Below are positions 7,464-16,861 of a stretch of DNA of 37,500 bases, one piece after another. The notes beneath the pieces are model-generated. The model did no database searches. It was not told where the DNA came from and worked only from the letters and a program-made list of their open reading frames with translations. Origin of the DNA: Mesostigma viride (taxonomy: Eukaryota > Streptophyta > Mesostigmatophyceae > Mesostigmatales > Mesostigmataceae); contig RPFO01000091.1 in the NCBI GenBank assembly GCA_009746045.1, positions 1 through 37,500 on the forward strand, in the 5' to 3' direction. The position numbers and the translations under genes are program-made. Position 1 is the first letter of the stretch. Each line of letters opens with the position of its first letter.

Positions 7464-10400
7464 GTAAGTCTCTGCCCATTTAATTGATGTCGTGAAATAC
7501 ATAAGCATTTTTTTGCAATATTCGCCAGAAATGTCATTTCCGACAACTAAGCGGATTTTTACTTTCCGTTGAAATGTTCGCAGGGCCGGCAAGAGGATGT
7601 GGGTGCAAGAGAAGCCCGCTCAATGGCGGGAAGCACCCAGGTACATGAGTGCGTCAGATTCCTCTCCGGTTTACTTGTAATGAAATGGTTTGCGTGCGTA
7701 TATCCTTGTTTATTTTTGTAGTAATTTTTTTCTTGTTAATCGACAATCGCGTTTGCTTTTTTTACAGGGAAGTCCGTTCGAGCAGCAAGAGGGCGGTGAG
7801 AGGAGGGGAAGTGGATCTTACGGTGGTTCCACTGCAGAGGGGGGAAGGGTAAGTTACCGTTGACTTAAATGAAAGTTTAGGTTCGTCCTCAATTGACAGA
7901 GTTACGACGGCCGGCGTTTCTCTACACTTTTCTTACATTAAAAATCTTCCGTTGATAATGTTCTTGCAGGAAGCCGGTCGTCAGGGTGGGGCAAATCTCC
8001 AGGGAGAGGGGGCTATCGCTGTCGGTGAGCCTGTGTCAGAGGGCGCGGGTGGAAGCGACGGCGATACTGCGAAAATGACACGCTTTAAGGAGCAAGCGGA
8101 TGCTTATAAACTGAGGACGTTAGCAAAGCGGGTTGTGGCCGAGGTGAGAACGGAAACAGCCCCACCTGAGGTACGGAACCAGATGATGACTCTCCATCAA
8201 GTCGCTGAGTTGATCGTGAAGAATGCGTGCGCGCCCGATGGAGCCACACAGCCTGAGGAGATCCCGAGCGCCAAGGCCTTGATAAAGTGGATGCAGGAGA
8301 ACCTGTTCGAGGGCAAAGAAGGAGAGGAAGTGTAAACTGAAGACGGTGACGATGGCGGACGCCAAGACTCTGATCAAGATGTTGAAGGAACACGATGCCC
8401 GCCGGGACAAGTCTCCGAAGATCGCGAAGGGGTCGAAGAAAGCGGCTGAAGCAGCAGCGGTTGAGGGGAATGAGGTAAGTCTACCTCTGTTGTGAGGGGG
8501 GCTTTGTTCTTGAGGTCCACGTTTCATGTAGGTTGCGACGGCCGGCGTTTCTTAAGTGTGACACTTACTTCCTTTTGACTAACACTTACTTCCTTTCCTG
8601 ATTTCGCATCGTTGAGGGAAATGAGCCAAGTGTACCTCTGTTGTGAGGGGGGCTTTGATCTTGAGGTTTAGGTTTCATCTAGGTTGCGACGGCCGGCGTT
8701 TCTCAAGTGTGACATTTACTTTATTCCTTTTGGTTATGCTTTCCTGATTTTTTCCTATCATTGTTAAGGGGAATGAGGTAAGTGTACCTCTGTTGTGAGG
8801 GGGCTTCTTGAGATCCAGGTTTCATGTAGGTTGCGACGGCCGGCGTTTCTTAAGTGTGACACTTACTTCCTTTTGACTATGTTTTCCTGATTTTTTCGCA
8901 TCACGGTTGAGGGAAATGAGCCGAGTGTACCTCTGTTGTGAGGGGGGCTTTGATGTTGAGGTTCAGGTTTCATGTAGGTTGCGACGGCCGGCGTTTCTCA
9001 ATCGACATTTACTTTATTCCTTTTGGTTATGCTTTCCTGATTTTTTCGCATCACTGCAGTACGTGCAGGCCGAGAGGGCGACCCACGCGGCCATCCTGTA
9101 CTCAATCAGCCTCGACCAGCACCCGCGCCGCGAGAACATGAAAATAGATAGTACGTGGACTGCTGCCGTCGACGAACACCAGAAGGGACTCTCCGAAGCA
9201 CTTGCGACCTACAAGGGGAAGGCGCTGAAGGGAAAGGGGAAAGGAAAGGAGGTGGAGGTTGCGGATGCTCCCGTGTCTCTGCTTGAGAAATGGGAGAAGT
9301 CCCCGGTGTCGCAGGATGATGATGACATCCTGGATGTGAACGATGAGATCGCGAAGGGCAAACGGTTGCGGCAGGAGCTTGCCGTTCAGCCTCGGGACCT
9401 CGATGAGATGTCCAAAGCCTTGGTGCATCGAAATCGGGTGTGGACAAGGAACCTGTTTGTTGGGCCTCAGAAGCTCCTCGCACGAGACTTGCATCTGTCG
9501 AGAGGCGAGCAGAACGCCACCATTTTTGCAAACTCGGAGTCCGACTACGGCCACGACAAGCTGGTGATTCCTGTGTGGCGGTACTCGTTCCAGTTTTTGG
9601 CTGACCGGTGCCCCAACACTTTTCATGACTGGATGAAAAAGGAAGGCACCAGCGTCAGGTCGCGCAACTCTTCGGGGAGATGGGGGGGCACGGACAATGA
9701 AGGCTGGCTACGCTCGCGCAATGACTGACAAAGAGATTGATATCTACCTGCGAACGAGCTCGGCCAAGGGAATGGCCGAAGCTGCTTCCACCAAGGTTCT
9801 GACAGGACGGGCCGATTGCTGGACGATCTTAAGCCCGTGGACGTGAGAAAGGCCGCGCTTTTGGACAGTTTGTGCAAGTCCGCCTGGGAGATGGCTCCAT
9901 CGAGAGAGAAGCCACAGTTGCCGCCAGCCATTTGCGGCTTTCTCGTGCTGGACGGGAACCACTTTACCACACTCATCAAATCGGTGAAATTCGAACTGGT
10001 CGCCCCAAATATGACGGTGGACCAAAGATCTGTGTGGTACCAGGCAATGCTGAACGGTTTCATGAAGGCGGAAAAGCTAAGGGTCGTTGCGCGGGGAGGG
10101 AAGGAGCAGGAAGTCACGAAGACCGTGGCCGCGGAGAAGCTGGAGGAGTGGGCAATGGATTGGAAGAAATTCGGGGGGTGGACGTGCAGATGCTCAAGGG
10201 TGAGACCATCCTGCCGACCTGGTGGCAGATCCGTGAAGAGAAGGTAAGCCAAGTTGCGACCGCCGGCGTTTCTATAAGTGGTTTTCTCGTGTTATTTTCA
10301 GTATGCCATTAGTTTGGTAAAGATGCGACCACCGGCGTTTCTATAAGGGGTTTTCATGTTCCACCTTAGTATGCCATATTTTTGTCAAGATGCGACCGCC

Positions 10401-13400
10401 GGCGTTTCTGTCAGTCGTATTCTTGTTCTCAGTTGAGTTGTGCTTATTTGGGAGGACTATCGATGTGTCTCTGCGCGTTGTTGCCCTACGGCGATGCAGG
10501 TTTCCGAACAAGTCGGCAAGATGATCGAAGTTGTCAGGCAGCTCGGGAACGCCATGAACGCCGAGGACACAGCCCAAGCCAAGGCAACGTGGGGCTCAGC
10601 GCTGGGGGATGTGCACCGGGCCTACCAGGCATATGGACCCCTCAAGAGAGGGAAGGGCGTGTCTATCCCAACTCCTCTGTACGGCAAGATCTGGGCGATT
10701 GTGAAGCCCTTTTGGCAGAAAGGAGAGCAAGCCAAGGCCGAAGGGGACGGCGCAGGCGACAAGGCAGGGGGGCTGAAGAGACGGACAAGTGGGGGCCGGA
10801 CCAGAAGAACTTCATGCAGCGCTGGCTGTTCTGGTGTGAGGACCCTTTGAAGCCCGCTGTCGACGGCAAGCCGGCGATCGCACAGGATATCGCGGCTCGG
10901 CAAGACTTCCTTGACACGCGCCCTAAAGACAAGGCGCACGAACTGTCCATTTTCACCGCGCATCGGGAACTTGCGAGTTTCCAGTACTTCGACAGCCTGA
11001 TCCAAGCGCCGATCATGTCCTGTGAGGCCCCTCCCAGCAACCTGATAAAAATAATGGAAGTCGCCAAGAATTTGATAGAGGGGCAAAGCAATTCGCCCAC
11101 ATCAAGTTCCTGGAGAACCCCGAGCTGATTGGCTCCTGCAGACAACTAAACGGGACTTTCGACCCCGTATTGGTGAGGGAGCACGTGTTTGGCGTGAAGC
11201 TGAAGGGCACCTTCGCCACGGACCTCGACAAGTTCATCGCCGACTGCCGCCTGACCAGAGACTTTTGGCGGGTGGTCGTCACGGCCACGAGGGCGATCAT
11301 TCTCACGCTGAGGGACCTTCCGCCGGCTAAAAGGAAAGTGGTCGACCAGAAGGACTGGAAGTTCCCGAGAGGGCTGCTCGCTTCCCACCCCCGTCATTTG
11401 TATGACGATTTGGGTGTGAAGACCAAACATCTGCTGGGTGTGCCAGGAGGCGGCGGCGGAGGAGGAGGTCGAGGAGGAGGAGGAGGGCAAGGGGACTACC
11501 AAGGCCAAGAAGGGGTGGCGGGACAGGTTGGAAGCCTACAGCGATTGGAAGGGGGTGAGGATGGGATCCGACTGGATCGCATACAGGACAATGACATGGA
11601 TGGAAAACGAAAAAAGAAAGGATCTGGTGGTGACGAAGGTGGTGGACGAGTTGTGCACGGGGAATTACAAAATTCCTCGGTCGCTGGAGGACCAGGCGTT
11701 TGCTGTGCTGGACCTGGCAGCTGACAGCAACGAGAAGTGGAGGAACCTGCGCAAGTGGGACGCAGACTGCATTCCGGAGGAGAGCAACATTCCCAAACCC
11801 TCCTCGCATTTGAGCCCGGTCGTGTGGGATGTGGTTGACAAGATGACCAACGCCCTTTTTAGGGGACCCTGCAGAGTTCTGCTGGTGTTCGGGGAGCCCG
11901 CCCATATCCGCCGGTGGAAGCGCCTGGTCCGCCTTATCAAATATTGGCTTGATTTAGATGGGTGGGAAGGCCTCGCCTACTTTTCCGACGACGATTCTTC
12001 GTCTGATGAGGATGATGATTCGGAGAAGGAGGAAGAGGGGGAGGCGGATGAGGATGAGGATGAGAAGGAGGAGGATGAGGAGGAGAAGGAGGAAGAGGGG
12101 GAGGAGGAGGACGGGGAGGAGGATATTGCTGAGGGGCACCCGCCCGGGATGGGTGGGGGGCAGGCGGAGGGGGAGAAAGGGGATGGGGAGGAGGGAGGAG
12201 GGGGGAGGGGGAGAGGGACGGGGGAGGAGATGGAAGGGGAGGGAAAAAGCGCAGTCGGGGTGATGGAGGCTCGCGTGATGAGACAATGGGGGGGGATGAA
12301 GACAACAGGGGGGAGGTAAGCGCCAGCGTGCTGGTGAAGGAGACTCGAGGCCTGTCGTTGGAAACGCCGGCGGGCGTATCTGTGACGAGGAGGGGGATCG
12401 CCAGCGGGAGGGAGGCTCGCGGCCTGTTACTGGAAACGCCGGCGGGCGTATCTGTGATGAGGAGGGGGATCGCCAGCAGGAAGGAGGCTCGCGGCCTGTT
12501 ACTGGAAACGCCGGCGGGCGTATCTGTGATGAGGAGGGGGATCGCCAGCAGGAAGGAGGCTCGCAGCCTGTTACTGGTAACGCCGGCGGGCGTATCTGTG
12601 ATGAGGATGGGGATCGCCAGCAGGAAGCAGGCTCGCGGCCTGTTACTGGTAGCGCCGGCGGGCGTTCCCGATTTACGGGAGGCGGTCGTGTCCGACAGAT
12701 GGGAATGAGGCCTCGTCAGGATTCATGGGGACCCCCGGTTGAGGGGACCCCCGCCCTCGCCTCGGTTTCTTTGGGTCTGGGTGACGATCCCGTACCGTCG
12801 TCAGGAAGGACGGTTGTGATGACTTTGCCCCCCGCTCGACGGGGATGGAGCAATGCCCGAACACGATACTGCTGAATGAGGATGACGATCCGGAGCCGTC
12901 GGCTGACACGGATTTTGTTGCGAGCACCCCACTGCAGAAGAGGGTATTGGAGGCTCGTAACGTGGAGGGTCCGCCGAAAGTCTCAGGTGGAGGGCCGGCG
13001 TTTGCCGGATTGATGCGCCCGACTGAGGTGGTCGATGTTGAGGCGCCGCCAGGGACATCGACCGCACCGTTGACCGCATTGACGGATATCTTCGATCGAC
13101 CAAGGATGCCCTTCCACGCTCCAACGGTACATTCGGCCGGTAAATTTCATTTTCAATAAACGAGTTTTATAAGTACCTTAATATATTTCTACATAAGTTT
13201 TTTTGCATCAGTCCATGGCTTCATTGATTTCTCACACGACCCTTCCGTATTCATGTTAATTGGCATGTGCTTACGTGCAGGGAAAGGCGAAGAAGAAACT
13301 CCAGTTCGGTTTCCCCGTGGATCCGCGTCTGGGACTGTGTCCAGAGAGGCCGGCCGTGTTGTTGGCCAGGCCGCGGTCGGCGAACCAGTTGCACAACCGG

Positions 13401-13974
13401 GGGGGGAGGGGACGAGCTCCCACCCAACGCACCAACTCACGCACCAGCCTTACCGTGCGGTCAGCCAGAAAAAACGTACGAAGAGTTGATGGCAGAGGCG
13501 GCGGCTGCGCAGGGGCAGAAGGCAAAACGTCGGGGAGGGGGCAGGCGAGGGGCGGGGCAGGAGACGGAGGGTGCCGACGAACCTGCACAGCCGCAGAAGG
13601 GTGGTGGTCAGGGCAGAGATGCGACGGCCGAAAACCGAATCAGGGACGTTCGGCCGGACGTCCGGATGCGCTTTATGGATGGCGCGAAACTGAGTCGCGG
13701 AGGTTGGAGTTCGAAATGGGTAGACGAGGTGTGCATAAACTGGGAGCACAAGTACCCCAAGAAGGAAGATTTTCCGCTCTTTGGCACCCTCCTGGGCAAA
13801 GAGAGGGAGAAGGTGGTGTTCAGATGGTTTGATGAAGGGCACGACCTCGGTTGGAGTAATGAGTGCGAGCAAAAGTTTCGTTTCCCTCTGAAGTTCGCTA
13901 GAGAACATGTTACTCTCCTGAAGGAAGGCGCCAGCTGGGACAACATTCCTTCATATCGACCTGGCAAGCGATGA
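6796..13974 (+). CDS. Long multi-exon low-complexity gene, unknown function, many frame breaks
   Basis: I infer one gene because six GT-AG introns join coding exons with matching phases: exons 6796-7463, 7584-7640, 7768-7848, 7970-8335 (with 8352-8474), 9060-10243, 10500-13139 and 13281-13974. The first introns are all phase 0 and the last is phase 1. The product would be roughly 1,900 residues, with Gly/Arg/Gln-rich linkers, folded-looking segments (about 9400-10240, 10500-11430 and 11520-11960), a long acidic tract and a C-terminal Trp-rich module. No catalytic motif or known domain is recognised. The frame changes about a dozen times, mostly at G, C or A runs. It could be a host gene in a noisy assembly, a decaying gene, or the coding part of a large mobile element. 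Confidence 0.5.
7584..7640 (+). CDS. Exon 2 of the long gene (19 codons)
   Basis: Exactly 57 bases, phase 0 at both ends, between GTTCGCAG and GTACAT. It encodes a short polar segment starting GRQEDVGAREAR. It is too small to be supported alone; the support is splice sites and phase agreement with both neighbours. The introns on either side (120 and 127 bp) lack the motif. Confidence 0.5.
7768..7848 (+). CDS. Exon 3 of the long gene (27 codons)
   Basis: Exactly 81 bases, phase 0 at both ends, between TTTTTTTACAG and GTAAGT. It encodes a Gly/Ser/Glu-rich linker. Confidence 0.5.
7849..7969 (+). other. Intron with a single motif copy
   Basis: A 121-bp phase-0 intron, GTAAGT to TTCTTGCAG, with one motif copy at 7900-7921 (core ACGACGGCCGGCGT) about 50 bases after the donor. 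It is the simplest of three motif-bearing introns and gives the baseline size, about 120 bp. Confidence 0.65.
7970..8474 (+). CDS. Exon 4 of the long gene, with a stop and frame change at 8335
   Basis: 7970-8335 encodes a Gly-rich start and then a helical, Lys/Glu-rich segment ending in ALIKWMQENLFEGKEGEEV and a stop. From 8352 a second frame starts with ATG and encodes a related helical stretch (DAKTLIKMLKEHDARR), an Ala/Lys-rich tail and VEGNE, ending phase 0 before GTAAGT at 8475. Either one base is missing near 8335, or 8352 starts a separate gene. The two IK-containing segments resemble each other (SAKALIKWMQ and DAKTLIKMLK). Confidence 0.5.
8475..9059 (+). repeat. Intron expanded by four tandem units of about 148 bp
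   Basis: Motif copies start at 8531, 8682, 8829 and 8977. Each unit also repeats the exon end plus donor region (GAGGGRAATGAG, then TGTACCTCTGTTGTGAGGGG) and the T-rich tail CTGATTTTTTCGCATC. The donor GTAAGT survives in units 1 and 3 (8475 and 8778), while units 2 and 4 read CCAAGT and CCGAGT. The intron ends at CACTGCAG. Removing three units leaves about 140 bp, a normal intron size for this gene. Confidence 0.85.
9060..10243 (+). CDS. Exon 5 of the long gene, three frame changes
   Basis: This exon encodes a helical region, a Lys/Gly-rich linker (GKGKGKEVEV), and then what looks like a folded segment with many Trp, Phe and Leu residues. Coding begins in one frame, moves to a second at the G7 run 9682-9688 (an open segment including MKAGYARAM at 9697), returns to the first near 9800-9815, and moves to the third at the G6 run 10173-10178, ending LPTWWQIREEK before GTAAGC. 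None of the switch points has good splice signals. I recognise no family. Confidence 0.5.
10244..10499 (+). repeat. Intron expanded by three tandem motif units
   Basis: A 256-bp phase-0 intron. Motif copies begin at 10252, 10321 and 10388, spaced 69 and 67 bases, each followed by a related stretch containing TAGTATGCCAT or CAGTATGCCAT. The first copy starts eight bases after the donor GTAAGC. Without the two extra units the intron would be about 120 bp, like the 7849-7969 intron. Confidence 0.8.
10500..13139 (+). CDS. Exon 6 of the long gene: helical, acidic and repeat-coding regions
   Basis: It begins VSEQVGKMIEVVRQLGNAM after GCGATGCAG. It runs through folded-looking segments, then a Glu/Asp-rich tract (about 11985-12140), a Gly/Glu-rich stretch, the 72-bp repeat array, and a Pro/Asp-rich end, reaching the donor GGTAAAT at 13140. 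Frame changes occur at the G6 run 10767-10772, near 11081, near 11440, in G-rich sequence near 12190-12300, and at or near the C6 run 12830-12835. The last segment (from 12845) is open and leaves phase 1, matching the next exon. No domain is recognised. Confidence 0.5.
11985..12260 (+). repeat. Purine-rich GGA/GAT tract coding for an acidic run
   Basis: A nearly pure purine stretch of GAG, GAT and GGA triplets encoding long Glu/Asp runs and then Gly/Glu. It lies inside exon 6. Because all frames stay open in such sequence, exact reading frames and indels here cannot be decided by eye. Confidence 0.85.
12340..12680 (+). repeat. 72-bp coding minisatellite with the motif inverted
   Basis: Five units of exactly 72 bp (motif part at 12360, 12432, 12504, 12576 and 12648). 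Each contains GAAACGCCGGCGGGCGTA, which is the reverse complement of the intron and array motif with a perfect 5-bp stem. As 72 is divisible by three, the units encode 24-residue repeats; two frames are open across the array. One gives LLLETPAGVSVMRRGIAS; the other gives RPVTGNAGGRICDEEGDRQQ and joins better to the sequence downstream. The surrounding exon supports coding, but which frame is used is uncertain. Confidence 0.88.
13281..13974 (+). CDS. Last exon of the long gene
   Basis: The exon begins after TTACGTGCAG. Its first frame, entered in phase 1 from 13139, encodes a Gly/Arg/Ser-rich linker. At the A6 run 13469-13474 the coding moves frame into TYEELMAEAAAAQGQKAK, an Arg/Gly-rich stretch, and a compact C-terminal module with conserved-looking Trp residues (GGWSSKWVDE, FRWFDEGHDLGW) ending PGKR. 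The module is not recognised. The stop at 13972 is followed by AATAAA at 14202. Confidence 0.55.
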
Positions 13975-14201
13975 TGGGCGAGGACTTTGCACGAAATCGC
14001 GTTTTGCACGTAATTGCCCACCGCAACGTGGAGAAATGCAGATGTACATAGTAGTTGGATCAGTTACCGTGACTTTGGGCAGTTTAGTACTTAGTTGGGG
14101 TGACGTGTCCAATGTATATATGGTGGGGCGCGTCCAAGGGGGTCCACGCTGATTGAGCACTTGCATGTGTTCTTTCAACATATTCGGACATGTATGAAAT
14201 G

Positions 14202-14207
14202 AATAAA
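14202..14207 (+). terminator. Candidate poly(A) signal of the long gene
   Basis: AATAAA about 230 bases after the stop codon at 13974, in AT-rich sequence. It is the first such hexamer downstream of the stop. Confidence 0.4.
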
Positions 14208-15054
14208 TTGTTTGGACGATTGCAAATTGATTGATTGAAGAATGAGATACCATTATTAATTGAAAAATGTAAAACCTCATTGTGAATTTGTACTTCAAAC
14301 TTTCACATGCATGCCCCAAATTGTGCATTTGTGCAGGTTTTAATTATGAGAAGTAGCATTTCTCTACAAATATTGAGAAATTTAGGGGCACTTGGGGTTG
14401 TTGGCCATGTTCATTCATGATAAAATGGACTTTTTATGCTGTAACATCATCTTCCACTAGTCCAAAACGCTGCTTTCATGACGTCAAAAGTACCAGCAAT
14501 GGCCCTAGGTTGGAGCAGTAGATGTTGGGGACGCCCTAAGTTCCTCTTCGAGTCAGCACCTTTGCTGCTGAATACATGGTGGTGCATGCAGGTGCACCTT
14601 GTGCACCCAGATCGAGCAGGTGGCAGTACGTACACGCCCCCCTGCCACCTGCAGGTTGTTGCTAGAGAATGTACTACTAGTTAAAAACCATATAACCCCT
14701 TCTCAGAGATACATGTGTTACATATCCTCCCCACGAAGGTATGCTGATGTTGTACGTACTATTGTCTCTTAATTTGGTACTATTGACCATTTAAAGACAA
14801 AAGAAGCGCGTCACCCATCGATCGTGGCCAGAAGAATGCCCGGCGTGATCACTAGAGCTAGCGCCACTGCTCTAGTGCCTGCCACATCTCTAGAGCCACT
14901 GCCTGCTACGCGGCATGTCCCTCGGTTCGTAATTAGTTTATGCATTAGATCGAAGAACCGGTAGGTTCTATATCTAGCTTCTCGATCAATCTTGTACTCC
15001 GTGGCATGCCCATGCGACTGAAACACAACTAATTACTTTGTCCATCCATCCGGT

Positions 15055-15137
15055 AGGATCCGGCAGGATTGTTTGTCCATCCATCCATCCACCCATTGAC
15101 TCCCCAACGGGAGCACGTGTTAATTAATTAATTAAAG
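15055..15137 (+). mobile_element. LINE 3'-end remnant
   Basis: CCATCCATCC-type repeats, then GACTCCCCAACGGGAGCACG, then TTAATTAATTAATTAA. This is the same 3' end (CTCCC-CAAC-GGGAG hairpin plus AATT tail) seen in complete form at 26690-26785, here diverged and lacking the TGCTCCG part. Confidence 0.7.
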
Positions 15138-15254
15138 GCATGCAATCAAATTATGAACAGGGTGCGTGAATCTGTCGAGAGCTACCTTATATGAAGTGAA
15201 ACAACTACACCTTTATATCGGGGGTGTACCGGTTCATACCAGTATTTACCTAGC

Positions 15255-15257
<3 letters not shown>

Positions 15258-15291
<34 letters not shown>
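15258..15291. repeat. CA dinucleotide microsatellite
   Basis: About 17 uninterrupted AC units. Confidence 0.97.
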
Positions 15292-15293
<2 letters not shown>

Positions 15294-16861
15294 ACCAGTA
15301 TAACCGCGTGCTAGCTCGACAAACAACTGCTGCCGGTCCGGTAATAGTTGCCTCGAGGACCATTTCAGACCACCCTAGAGCATCGGCGTGCGACAGGGAC
15401 TGGCAGCAATTACCTCATGCTTTGTCAACAATTGACGTGGATCGCATGTTACGGCACTATAAACAGGATGGCATGTGCTCACGAGCCATGCAAACTGCCT
15501 GGCCAGGCAAAACTAAATCACTGGCAATCATATTTCCAATCCTGACACAAACTTTTCTATGCAGCAATTCCCTTTATCATTGACACAAATACCAATTGCA
15601 CATATGTACAGGCAAGTGCCTGGTGCGTGCGCAGACCATTAACGCACGACTCTACTGGTAAGTCATCTACATGTGAAGGAAATGAACCCATTTCTGCCAG
15701 CACACCTCCCACCCTCCAGAATCGGTTGACCAAGAGGGCATGATACGACTCGCTCTGATGAAATTGGTTTGCTTGCTCCAGAAATGATGACATCAGCAGG
15801 GTAAGAGTGCAACTGGCCATGCCACCAGAGAACCGCTGACCTAGCCCTGGTAGCTCAGTGATGATTGATGAATCACAACCCCCCCTCTGGCGAACAGCCA
15901 CTTCCCCGCCAAAAACAAGATAGTGAGCTTACGTCATCCACTGCCACCCACGCTGCCACATGTACTGTCTAGTAATCCCCGCCCACGTTGCCATGGCGCT
16001 CCTTGCCATGCTCGTGCATGCCGAGCATGTTGGCTGGCATGTGCAGCACCAACCAACAAATAGGGTTGAGTTTGTAGTGGAGAAGAGACTAGAACGACAA
16101 AGCGGGCGAAAGCGAGAGCAATAAAAGGATGCCCAGCCAGCCCCGGTCTGCATCCTACCTGGACAGAGTGGGTCATCAGCTCAGCAAGTGGCCGCTGAAA
16201 GGGCCTGCCCCATGCCAGCACGCCTAGTATGGTTATCCCGTATCATGCCAGCGCCCGTCACAGGCAGGCGTGCAGGGCGCAGCCCAGGAAGCGCCCACAC
16301 TGTGGGAACCACCATGGACACTGCTCCGTCGTCTTCATTTCACGGTGGCCCAACATAGCACTTGCAAGAGCAGCGGCCGATCCCAAGAATCCGGGGCCCA
16401 GCACGGGAATTTGACGTCACTTGCGTGCACCTGCTCGCATCGTTGCTGTACCAGTTGCACAAGGAGATGAGACGCCTTGCATGAGTGTCACGCCTTGCAT
16501 GAGGTCCTGCATAATACGTCATGGCTCGCTTTACACCAGGCCGGCAAGCACCGGAAAGGCATGGCTTGCAAATCATCAGGTCCCTGGCATGCCGTGAGAG
16601 CACCCATGGACGAGCGATAATGGAAAGGAATATTTCCTGTACAGTAATCCTGAAAATATTTGTGCCTGTGTTCCTGTCATATATTTGTGCCTACGACCAT
16701 TCCAGGACGAGAAGAGGGGGTCCCCTGGGGCAGCCATCCCCTGGCCTGGCCAGCGGTACCATGGGCCTGGGTACTGCTAGGTCTCCCATGCCATGGCCCT
16801 CACATGCACTGGCCTCCCATGGCATGACCTCCCTTCGCATGGCCCTCCCATGCCATGGCCC

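Larger units (their letters stand above)
13975..16861. other. Intergenic, no gene seen
   Basis: AT-richer sequence with only short shadow ORFs. It holds AATAAA at 14202-14207 (probable 3' end of the long gene), a LINE 3' remnant at 15055-15137, a CA repeat, and from about 16740 a CATGGCCCTC-rich stretch that probably includes the 3' UTR of the minus-strand CBS gene. I see no tRNA, rRNA or other RNA gene. Confidence 0.6.

Noticed and set aside
11937-12305. Pro/Ser-rich minus-strand ORFs
   Set aside because: Antisense shadow of the purine-rich acidic coding tract.
13140-13160. 3' end of the long gene at the AATAAA near 13155
   Set aside because: A donor GGTAAAT at 13140 joins in phase to the 13281 exon, so this hexamer is probably intronic. 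A short alternative transcript ending here remains possible.
4693-13974. Endogenised large DNA virus segment
   Set aside because: No capsid, packaging ATPase, polymerase or other hallmark is visible, and the exons are joined by several GT-AG introns.
15845-15890. tRNA-like GGTAGCTCAGT
   Set aside because: An A-box match without a T arm, B box or acceptor stem downstream.
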